The translations under genes were made by a program, and so were the position numbers. The notes beneath the pieces are model-generated. The model was not told the DNA's origin and ran no database searches. It saw only the letters and a program-made list of their open reading frames with translations. Positions 18,826 to 26,200 of a stretch of DNA of 64,000 bases are shown piece after piece; position 1 is the stretch's first letter; every line of letters begins with the position of its first letter. The stretch is from Bacteroidota bacterium (GTDB lineage: Bacteria; Bacteroidota; Bacteroidia; B-17B0; Aurantibacillaceae), in contig JAUXTT010000002.1 in NCBI GenBank assembly GCA_030684395.1, forward strand, positions 1-64,000, given 5' to 3'.

Positions 18826-19266
18826 CTATGTTGTTCTGTGTTTTTTCCAGTATTCGAGCCCGTAGCCGCAGAATATTTCTTCACCTGATTTGATGTTACG
18901 GGTTGCTATTATGGCTACGTCGTTTGCTTCGTCGAGGGCTATTTTGGAACAGTTTTTAAATTCAGGTTTCAGGCTGCCTTTTACATCGTTGGCATATTTC
19001 GCGAAACAATCTATTTTCATAGAATCCATGATCGTTCCGTCGAGCATGCTAATGAAGTATTGATCTGTTCCTTTTTTAACTCTTTGTTTGGCTTGCAGGT
19101 CACTTAAGATTTCTCCTTTAAACACTGCAATAACCTCGTCTTTGTAAATATCAATAGCCGTAAACAAACCATTTCCTGAGAAGGGCAGTTGCGATATTCC
19201 AACGTATAAATAATCGGCTTCTGCAGCTTCTATTGTGTTACTGTTTGGTTTACTTTCTTTCATCAT
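18826..19266 (-). CDS. Small SET-domain protein
   Basis: A 146-aa protein that consists almost entirely of a SET domain, the fold of lysine methyltransferases. GNGLFTAIDIYKDEVIAVFKGE is the start of the fold; FAKYANDVKGS occupies the place of the usual NH(S/D) SAM-contact motif, and GEEIFCGYGLEYW is the C-terminal substrate-pocket motif with its conserved tyrosine. The usual RFxNHSC histidine appears to be replaced (YANDV), so SAM binding may differ. Bacterial SET proteins are thought to methylate ribosomal or DNA-associated proteins; the target is unknown here. Confidence 0.82.
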   Translation of the reverse strand: MMKESKPNSNTIEAAEADYLYVGISQLPFSGNGLFTAIDIYKDEVIAVFKGEILSDLQAKQRVKKGTDQYFISMLDGTIMDSMKIDCFAKYANDVKGSLKPEFKNCSKIALDEANDVAIIATRNIKSGEEIFCGYGLEYWKKHRTT

Positions 19267-19300
19267 TGCTAATTTAGGTAATCTTCACCTCATTTTTTTT

Positions 19301-19450
19301 AACCACATAGGAGGCACATAGTTTTTTTGTTTATGTATAAAGGTTGCTAGAGGAAACCTCGTTTCTCACACAGAGAACTATGTGCAAAACGAAGTTCTAT
19401 TCCCTCTTTTAACGCTAACAACCATACATTTTCCTATGTTTCTATGTGTT
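19301..19450. repeat. 150-bp MITE-like element, copy A
   Basis: Begins AACCACATAGGAGGCACATAG and ends CTATGTGTT, so its ends are imperfect inverted repeats (AACCACATAG / AACACATAG). A central hairpin (GAGG AAA CCTC) is present. An element with the same first 26 bp, nearly the same length (152 bp) and a different central hairpin lies inverted at 36377-36528. Both fill gaps between genes. Confidence 0.6.
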
Positions 19451-19472
19451 CAAAATTTGTTTAACGCAATCT

Positions 19473-21722
19473 CTATTTGATCTTGAACCGCAGCCCACCG
19501 TACAACATCCTTCCGTAAATAGAACCCCACACCATTGATGCATCAAAGTATGCTCCAAATGGTTTATCATTGGAAACAATTGGGTTGGGTTGTTTGTAGT
19601 TAAATGCGTTTTCTACACCCAAATAAAAGTTCCATTCGTTTTTCTTTTTATGAACGTAGGTAATTTGTGCGTTGGTGTTATAATAATCGGGTGAATAAGT
19701 TGCTCTGTGGTATTCCAAAGGATTTGCGGCTGTGTTGGGTAAACGTTTCGCTCCAAACCATTGCAAAGTGGCATCAAATAACCACTTCCCGTTCCTGGTT
19801 TCGTAACCTGCATTAATAAAAGAACGGTGTTTTGAGATCAATGATTTAGCCAACAATTCTCTTGAAAAAGATGTTTGGTTGTCAACAAAACGATAAGCTG
19901 TCTTAATGTTCAAACGTTTCCATGCTTCCCAGCCAAACTCAACCTGAGCGGTGTTCGAAAAAGAAACTCCTTTTAAGTTATAGAACAATACTTTTTGCGC
20001 ATGATCATCTACATCAATCACCACCTGATTTTTAAAATCGGTACGATACACATCCACAGTTACATAAGCATCACGGTAATCGAGTTTGAATTTCTGCGTG
20101 TAGTTGGCTCCATAGTTCCATGCTATCTCCGGGTTCATCCCGTATGGCATACTAAAATCTCCGGGTGTAATTACAAAGGTTCTGGAACTTGCCATTAAGT
20201 TGGTATTCTCAGCAAATATATTCGCTGTTTTTAATGCGCGTCCACCGGAAAGCCTGAATACTGATTTACCATCATTGATAGCATAACGCATGTGTAAACG
20301 CGGAGTAAAAAACAATCCGTAGTAATTATGATAATCAGCTCTTAAACCTCCAACTAAATTAAATTTCTCAAGGTAATTATAAGTGTATTCTACAAAGGTT
20401 CCGGGAACAATTTCTTTTCTTTTGTAATCTATCTCATCGTATGTTTCCTTCACATCATCCGCTATAAAGCTCGCTCCCAACTTGTAGGTATGATTAGTGT
20501 TTCCCAAATAACTTTGGAAAATAAAATTGGCATAAGCTGTTGATTGATCACCTTTATAAAGATTGTTTCCATAAAAATTATCCTGCTTGTGGTTCGAATA
20601 ATTTAACTGCAAACCAAAACTGGTAGCCTGACGCTTTTTAAATACATATCCGTTTTTTGCAAACACATCAAAACGTTCTGTATTAATTCCAATAGTGTAC
20701 AGATCGGTATCATGATGCATGGTAACAAATTGTTTTGCTTGTCCGCCCTGTCTTTTATCGCTTACATAACTCCCTCCAAACTGCCCCTCAAAACCTTTAC
20801 GTGTTTGGTAAGCCCACTTGTTAGCTACATTTATTTGCGTTCCGGTTGGAATATCCAGAAACCCATCGTGATTCATATCCTGTTGTAATGGATTAGAGTT
20901 TCCGTGTAATAACAAACCTGTGCTCCAAACATCAGTCAATTTTTTAGAGAGATTCAAATTGTATTCGTTACGCGCGTTTGCATTTACATAAGCATTGAAG
21001 AACAATCTTTCACTCGCCGCAGGATTTTGTAATTCGGTATTTATTTGTCCCGTAAAACTTTCGTAACCATTGATCACTGTTCCTGCCCCTTTACTTAATT
21101 GAATAGATTGTATCCATGAGCCCGGAATAAAAGAAAGCCCGTAAATACTTGCCAATCCTCGCAAATAAGGCATATTCTCTTTGGAGATCAATGCATACTG
21201 CCCCGAAAGTCCTAGCATTTGGATTTGTTTGGTTCCTGTAACGGCATCCGAAAAGTTAACATCAATAGAAGGATTGGTCTCGAAACTTTCGGAAAGATTA
21301 CAACATGCTGCTTTCATCAATTCACGCTGTCCAAGAGTTTCGATCTTAATCGCATTCATCATGGAGAATTCGGTACCCGTTGATTTATAAACCACTACTA
21401 CTTCGTCAAGTGTTTTAATATCCGAGAGATATAAAACAACAAAACGTTGAGTGGTGTCCACTTTTAATGTATCGGCTTTGTAACCAACGTTGGAAACAAC
21501 CAGTGTGTCCATTTTGTCCGAATAAGCTAATTCAAACACACCTTTCCCATTAGAAAAAGTTGCAGTATTAGTGTTTAACCATTTTATTAATACGCCCGGT
21601 AACTCGCTTGTATCGCCTTTACCTTTAATTTCCAACACTTTGCCTGTAAGTTTATTTTGAGAAAACACAGAGGAGAAACAAAGTATTGAAACAAGCGTAA
21701 TGAAAATTCGATTTCTCATCAC
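19473..21722 (-). CDS. TonB-dependent outer membrane receptor, metal-linked
   Basis: A 749-aa outer-membrane importer. Signal peptide 1-21 (ends VFSQ); carboxypeptidase-D regulatory-like domain (about 22-100); plug domain from about residue 105, with AACCNLSESFETNPSIDV around 135-155; beta-barrel to the C-terminus GGLRFKIK. The AACCNLSESFE segment marks a subfamily I associate with heavy-metal domain partners, and the two upstream genes (HMA protein, HYC_CC_PP) support a role in metal uptake, most likely copper. The substrate is an inference from neighbours. Confidence 0.88.
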   Translation of the reverse strand: MMRNRIFITLVSILCFSSVFSQNKLTGKVLEIKGKGDTSELPGVLIKWLNTNTATFSNGKGVFELAYSDKMDTLVVSNVGYKADTLKVDTTQRFVVLYLSDIKTLDEVVVVYKSTGTEFSMMNAIKIETLGQRELMKAACCNLSESFETNPSIDVNFSDAVTGTKQIQMLGLSGQYALISKENMPYLRGLASIYGLSFIPGSWIQSIQLSKGAGTVINGYESFTGQINTELQNPAASERLFFNAYVNANARNEYNLNLSKKLTDVWSTGLLLHGNSNPLQQDMNHDGFLDIPTGTQINVANKWAYQTRKGFEGQFGGSYVSDKRQGGQAKQFVTMHHDTDLYTIGINTERFDVFAKNGYVFKKRQATSFGLQLNYSNHKQDNFYGNNLYKGDQSTAYANFIFQSYLGNTNHTYKLGASFIADDVKETYDEIDYKRKEIVPGTFVEYTYNYLEKFNLVGGLRADYHNYYGLFFTPRLHMRYAINDGKSVFRLSGGRALKTANIFAENTNLMASSRTFVITPGDFSMPYGMNPEIAWNYGANYTQKFKLDYRDAYVTVDVYRTDFKNQVVIDVDDHAQKVLFYNLKGVSFSNTAQVEFGWEAWKRLNIKTAYRFVDNQTSFSRELLAKSLISKHRSFINAGYETRNGKWLFDATLQWFGAKRLPNTAANPLEYHRATYSPDYYNTNAQITYVHKKKNEWNFYLGVENAFNYKQPNPIVSNDKPFGAYFDASMVWGSIYGRMLYGGLRFKIK

Positions 21723-21763
21723 TTCTTTTTTTAAACAGCCAGAGCTGTCGGGTTCTTACATTG

Positions 21764-22123
21764 TTATTTGCCGTGTTTTCTGTCGTCGTATTTACAGCAT
21801 TCGGGAAGTTGGTTATAACCCGTTTTATCTTTTTCAACTTTATCGGTAGAATGACCTGCTTTAGCAACTGCTTCGTGAATCTGCATTTCCGTTACCTTAT
21901 CAGCACGGAAAACAACTTTCAGCATTTGTGTTTCCTCATTCCATGATGTTGATTTAACTCCTTTTAAATAGGCAGCATTCTCAATACGTTTTTTGCACTG
22001 ATCACAATTACCTTTTACTTTAAACTCAATGGTTTTTATTTCTTTCTTTGGCTTCGATGCTACCTGCGCAAATACTCCCTGCGATAATATCGTTAAAAGT
22101 ACTATTACAATTATATTTTTCAT
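21764..22123 (-). CDS. Periplasmic heavy-metal-associated (HMA) protein
   Basis: A 119-aa exported metallochaperone-like protein. A signal peptide (1-20, ends VFAQ) is followed by one ferredoxin-like HMA domain with GNCDQCKKRIE, the CxxC metal site, near residues 39-42. The tail LPECCKYDDRKHGK adds a second Cys pair and a histidine. It starts 41 bp upstream of the TonB receptor and is probably co-transcribed with it. Likely binds Cu(I) or another soft metal in the periplasm. Confidence 0.9.
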   Translation of the reverse strand: MKNIIVIVLLTILSQGVFAQVASKPKKEIKTIEFKVKGNCDQCKKRIENAAYLKGVKSTSWNEETQMLKVVFRADKVTEMQIHEAVAKAGHSTDKVEKDKTGYNQLPECCKYDDRKHGK

Positions 22124-22237
22124 TTTGATTGATTTTTGAATTTATACTTATCAAGTGTCTGTTCCCGAGTGTACAAGAACTGACATACGGCATAATGAAT
22201 ACATCACATATTCAAACAAACCTTGTTTAAAGTATAA

Positions 22238-22639
22238 TCAAATCAATAATTTCCGGTATTGTATTACCAGAGGCGGATGCGATCCAGAGCTTTCCGATTC
22301 AATTATTTCAGAAACTGCTTTTTCCTCTAATTTGGAAGCAAGCAATTCGGGTGCGGTAGTTTCATAAAAAAGATCAAAAGAAGTTTTATCCGGAGATTTT
22401 GCAAAATCATTCGTTACCAATGTATTATCCTCTTTTAATTGAATAATTGCCGTTTCGTTGGTACAGCAACCATCCATTTCATCTTCCTCTTCACCGCAAC
22501 AACAATCGTTTTTAGCAATAAAGAAACTCTCGGAAGTTTTCTCTGAACCACAAAAATGTACATACTTGTTTATGCCGAATGTTTCTGTAACAAACAACAG
22601 GAAAAAAAGCTGGATCAATATTCTTTTATATCCCTTCAT
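22238..22639 (-). CDS. HYC_CC_PP family small exported protein
   Basis: A 133-aa exported protein with a signal peptide (1-22). It has the three named features of the family: an HYC-like motif (here HFCGS), Cys pairs (DCCCGEEEDEMDGCC) and an HPPL motif near the C-terminus. The family is known from Bacteroidota, next to HMA proteins and TonB receptors, and is inferred to take part in metal handling. A -7 box TATTTTTG lies at 22655-22648, 8 nt upstream of the start. Confidence 0.85.
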   Translation of the reverse strand: MKGYKRILIQLFFLLFVTETFGINKYVHFCGSEKTSESFFIAKNDCCCGEEEDEMDGCCTNETAIIQLKEDNTLVTNDFAKSPDKTSFDLFYETTAPELLASKLEEKAVSEIIESESSGSHPPLVIQYRKLLI

Positions 22640-22778
22640 CTATCCTACAAAAATATAAATAAAAAAGGCTCCATTTTGTTAATTTTATGGAAATAAAACT
22701 TTAAATTTAATTGCTATATTTATCCCAAACTTAGGTTGCATCTCTGTTATACTAATTAAACCCTAATAGCAAACTTGC

Positions 22779-23171
22779 ATGAATAGTGTTTATTACATCG
22801 AGCCAACAGAAAAGACACCTTTGGTGATCTTGGATCCGGACAAAAAAAAGTTTGAGATCATTGGAGTTTCTGTGCCTCAGGATGGAAGGGATTTTTACCA
22901 GCCCGTTTTGGATTGGTTAAAAGAGTACAATGAGCATCCGCTGGAATTAACTGAATTTGTCTTTAACCTTGACTATTTCAATATTTCTTCTTCCAAAATG
23001 ATCCTCTTTGTTTTATACAAGTTACAGGAATTGCAACAAAAAGGAAAACAAGTTAAAATTAAATGGTTTTACAACGACGACGATCTTTTTGAGGTGGGAC
23101 AGGATTACGAATACATCTCAAAACTAGATTTCGTTTTTATTAAGACCTCTAAAGAATATTTGGTAGCATAG
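22779..23171 (+). CDS. SiaC-family regulatory phosphoprotein (DUF1987)
   Basis: A 130-aa DUF1987/SiaC-like protein. In Pseudomonas, SiaC is phosphorylated by the kinase SiaB and dephosphorylated by the PP2C phosphatase SiaA, and when unphosphorylated activates the diguanylate cyclase SiaD. The family core FNLDYFNISSSKMILFVLYK is present, but the phosphorylated Thr usual in this motif (NTSSSK-like) is Ile here; a following Ser could substitute. Two TPR-PP2C phosphatases lie downstream on the same strand, which supports a SiaA-SiaC-type switch. No SiaB kinase or diguanylate cyclase is present in the window. Confidence 0.85.
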   Translation: MNSVYYIEPTEKTPLVILDPDKKKFEIIGVSVPQDGRDFYQPVLDWLKEYNEHPLELTEFVFNLDYFNISSSKMILFVLYKLQELQQKGKQVKIKWFYNDDDLFEVGQDYEYISKLDFVFIKTSKEYLVA

Positions 23172-24029
23172 ATGGAAGTCAAAGATTATTTTTGCAATTA
23201 TAACGGACACTTAATAAGTATATATGAACCTGTGGTTTCTTTTGCCAACAGAGCTTTCAGGTATGGTGACGCATTGTTTGAAACCATTCGTGTGATTAAT
23301 GGAAAAGCGATGTTTCTAAACGATCATCTTCGCCGCATCAAATTGAGTATGACTATACTCAGGATGAACGTGCCGGGTGATTTTAATACCGAAAATATTT
23401 CGCGTTTAATCAGTGATCTTATTAAGCAAAATAATATTGAAAATGATGTTCGTGTAAGACTTACTATCTTTCGTAACGAAGGTGGTTTTTATACTCCTAA
23501 AGTAAACGATATTTCTTTTTTGATTGAGACAGAAGACCTGGAAGAAAAAGGCGCTTATACCTTTAATGAAAAAGGTTATGCGATGGAAGTATTCCACGAT
23601 ATCAAAAAACATAAGAACAAACTTTCGAATTTAAAAAGCGGAAATGCATTGTTGTATGTACTTGCAGGTATCTACAAAAAAGATATTAAGATGGATGAAT
23701 GTATCATCATCAATGACGATGGTAATATTTGTGAAACCATCAGCTCCAACATATTTATTGTAAAGAACGGCGCCTTGTACACTCCTGCCCTCTCTGAAGG
23801 CTGTGTGGAAGGTGTATTACGTAAACAGATCATAAAGATCGCACAGGAGAATCGTATCCTTTGTTACGAAATTCCAATTGTATTTAATACCATGATGAAT
23901 GCCGACGAGGTGTTTTTAACGAACGCAGTAAAAGGTATCCGTTGGGTTGAACAATACAAAACAAAGACCTATACCAACAAAATGGCTCTTTACTTTTTGG
24001 ACAAACTAAATCAGTTGATTGAAGAGTAA
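23172..24029 (+). CDS. Class IV aminotransferase (BCAT/PabC-like)
   Basis: A PLP enzyme of the class IV fold, 285 aa. Key features: RAFRYGDALFETIRV near the N-terminus, the Schiff-base lysine in NLKSGNALLYV (about residue 153), and CETISSNIFIV (cofactor phosphate loop). Members are branched-chain aminotransferases, D-amino-acid aminotransferases or aminodeoxychorismate lyases; the eye cannot choose. The ATG follows the siaC stop without a gap (TAGATG), so translation is coupled. Its pairing with signalling genes is unexplained. Confidence 0.85.
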   Translation: MEVKDYFCNYNGHLISIYEPVVSFANRAFRYGDALFETIRVINGKAMFLNDHLRRIKLSMTILRMNVPGDFNTENISRLISDLIKQNNIENDVRVRLTIFRNEGGFYTPKVNDISFLIETEDLEEKGAYTFNEKGYAMEVFHDIKKHKNKLSNLKSGNALLYVLAGIYKKDIKMDECIIINDDGNICETISSNIFIVKNGALYTPALSEGCVEGVLRKQIIKIAQENRILCYEIPIVFNTMMNADEVFLTNAVKGIRWVEQYKTKTYTNKMALYFLDKLNQLIEE

Positions 24030-24052
24030 ATTTCGAATAGGATATAAAATAA

Positions 24053-26200
24053 ATGAAAGCCAATTTTTATCCTAAATATATTTTTACATCTTTTCTTGTA
24101 GTAGTTGTATCTCTTGTTTTCGCACAGGGTAAAACACTTGATTCATTAAAACAGGCTTTAAACACAAAATCCGCTCACGATACCGTACTCTGCAGAACCT
24201 TATCCTTATTAGCAGAAATGGCTCCTGATGGTGAATGGGAAGCATACAACGATCAGCTTTTAAAACTTGCTGAAACAAATTTAAAAGATCTTTCCTCCAA
24301 AGACCCTTGCAATAATGTATTTAAAAAACATCAGTCTGATGCACTAAATAACAAAGGATATTCAGCCCAACAAAAAGGTGACATTCATGAAGCATTGGTA
24401 TTCTATCATCAAAGTTTAAAAATAAAGGAAGAAATAAATAACCAACGAGGGGCAGCTTCCTCATATAACAATATTGGCTCTATCTATATGGCTCAGGGCA
24501 ATATTCAAAAGGCGCTGGAATATTATAATAAGAGTCTTAAAATAAAAGAAGAGTTAAAAGATAAAAAGGGAGTTGCCACTTCTCTAAATAACATAGCTGA
24601 CATTTATATAAATCAAGGGCAAACGGACAAAGCACTTGAGTATTATATACAGAGCCTGCTACTTGAAAAAGAAATTAATAATAAAGCAGGAGAAGCAATT
24701 TCTCTTACCAACATTGGTAATTTATATGTAAAAAAGGGCGATCTTGAAAAAGGACTGGAATATCATACCAAATGTATTAAACTCAGAGAAGAGCTAGCTA
24801 ACAAGAACGGAATAGGAATGAGCCTGAATAGTATTGGTACTGTTTATTTATTAAAAAAGAACTATCCGGTAGCTCTTGAATATTACACTAAAAGTTTTAA
24901 TTTTTTACAAGAAACCGGTGATAAGAAAAACATGATCTGGTCATACCTTAATATGGCTGAAGTTTACATCATTCAAAAAAAGTATCCTCAGGCACTTGAA
25001 AACTCCAGCAAATCAATGAGTTTAAGTAAGGAACTTGGTTTCCCTCTGGAGATCAGAAATGCCGCGAAACAACTAAGCAGGATTTACACCGCTACAGGAA
25101 ACTATCAAAAGGCTTTAGAGAATTACGAGTTGCATATTCAAATGCGCGACAGTATAAGTAATCAGGAAACCCGCAAAGCATCCTTAAAACAACAATTCAA
25201 ATACGAATACGAGAAAAAATCGACAGCTGACAGTGTTGCTCATGCTAAAGAAAATGAAATAAAAAATATAGAATTAGAAAAACAACAAGCAGAAATTAAA
25301 GCGAAGCGTTATACTCAATATGCATTGTTCGGGGGTTTGGCATTGATGATCGTATTTGCAGGATTTATTTTTAACCGTTTCAAAATAACACAAAAACAAA
25401 AAGTTCTTATCGATATGCAAAAGCGTGTTGTAGAGGAAGCTCATAAGGAAATCATAGATTCCATCAACTACGCGGAGCGATTACAGCGATCTTTAATGGC
25501 AAGCGATGACTTACTCAATAAAAACATCAAAAACTATTTTGTTTACCTTAACCCTAAAGAAGCGGTGAGTGGTGATTTTTACTGGGCAAGTACATTACAC
25601 AACGGAAATTTTTGTTTGATTGCTGCTGATAGTACAGGTCATGGCGTTCCCGGAGCCATTATGAGTATGATGAACATGAACAGTTTAAAGGAATCGGTGC
25701 AGGAAAATTTATGCGAGCCACACGAAATCCTTAACAAAACACGCAGCATCATTATTGAAACACTCGCCAACGATGGAAGTATGGAAGGCGGGAAAGACGG
25801 AATGGATGCGGCATTGATAGTATTTAACTCTGAAAAAACAAAAGGTGAATTTTCACTGGCAAATAATCCGTTATGGTTAATCAGAAAAGGTGAATTGATA
25901 GAATACAAACCTGATAAAATGCCGGTTGGTAAACACGACAGGCAGGATGTTCCTTTCAGTAAACAGGAAATACTATTGGAGAAAGATGATCTTATTTACA
26001 TACTTACCGATGGTTATGCTGATCAGTTTGGCGGAGAAAAAGGAAAAAAATTCATGTACAAACCTTTAAAGGAATTGCTTTTATCGGTTCAGGATAAAAC
26101 CATGAGCGAACAAAGAGATGTATTACACAAACGTTTTGAGGAATGGAAAGGTGGTATGGAACAGGTTGATGACGTTTGCATTATAGGCATTAAAATATAA
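24053..26200 (+). CDS. TPR-PP2C (SpoIIE-type) phosphatase 1
   Basis: A 715-aa sensor-phosphatase. Signal peptide (1-24); about seven TPRs (residues 100-365, units such as ALEYYNKSLKIKEEL) predicted in the periplasm; a coiled segment; one transmembrane helix (about 421-443, YALFGGLALMIVFAGFIF); then a cytoplasmic SpoIIE/PP2C domain (about 480-715). Metal-site motifs: SGDFYWAS, AADSTGHGVPGAIMSMMN, GKDGMDAALIVF, LTDGYADQFGG. Its probable substrate is the SiaC-like protein encoded upstream. The stop is directly followed by the start of a paralogue. Confidence 0.9.
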   Translation: MKANFYPKYIFTSFLVVVVSLVFAQGKTLDSLKQALNTKSAHDTVLCRTLSLLAEMAPDGEWEAYNDQLLKLAETNLKDLSSKDPCNNVFKKHQSDALNNKGYSAQQKGDIHEALVFYHQSLKIKEEINNQRGAASSYNNIGSIYMAQGNIQKALEYYNKSLKIKEELKDKKGVATSLNNIADIYINQGQTDKALEYYIQSLLLEKEINNKAGEAISLTNIGNLYVKKGDLEKGLEYHTKCIKLREELANKNGIGMSLNSIGTVYLLKKNYPVALEYYTKSFNFLQETGDKKNMIWSYLNMAEVYIIQKKYPQALENSSKSMSLSKELGFPLEIRNAAKQLSRIYTATGNYQKALENYELHIQMRDSISNQETRKASLKQQFKYEYEKKSTADSVAHAKENEIKNIELEKQQAEIKAKRYTQYALFGGLALMIVFAGFIFNRFKITQKQKVLIDMQKRVVEEAHKEIIDSINYAERLQRSLMASDDLLNKNIKNYFVYLNPKEAVSGDFYWASTLHNGNFCLIAADSTGHGVPGAIMSMMNMNSLKESVQENLCEPHEILNKTRSIIIETLANDGSMEGGKDGMDAALIVFNSEKTKGEFSLANNPLWLIRKGELIEYKPDKMPVGKHDRQDVPFSKQEILLEKDDLIYILTDGYADQFGGEKGKKFMYKPLKELLLSVQDKTMSEQRDVLHKRFEEWKGGMEQVDDVCIIGIKI

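Noticed and set aside
18606-18884. 92-aa minus-strand ORF in the gap after the delta-60 gene
   Set aside because: It runs through repeat R2 and the end of the SET gene; composition and position point to chance.
21652-21946. Short ORFs opposite the HMA and TonB receptor genes
   Set aside because: They overlap clearly coding sequence of the metal module in other frames.
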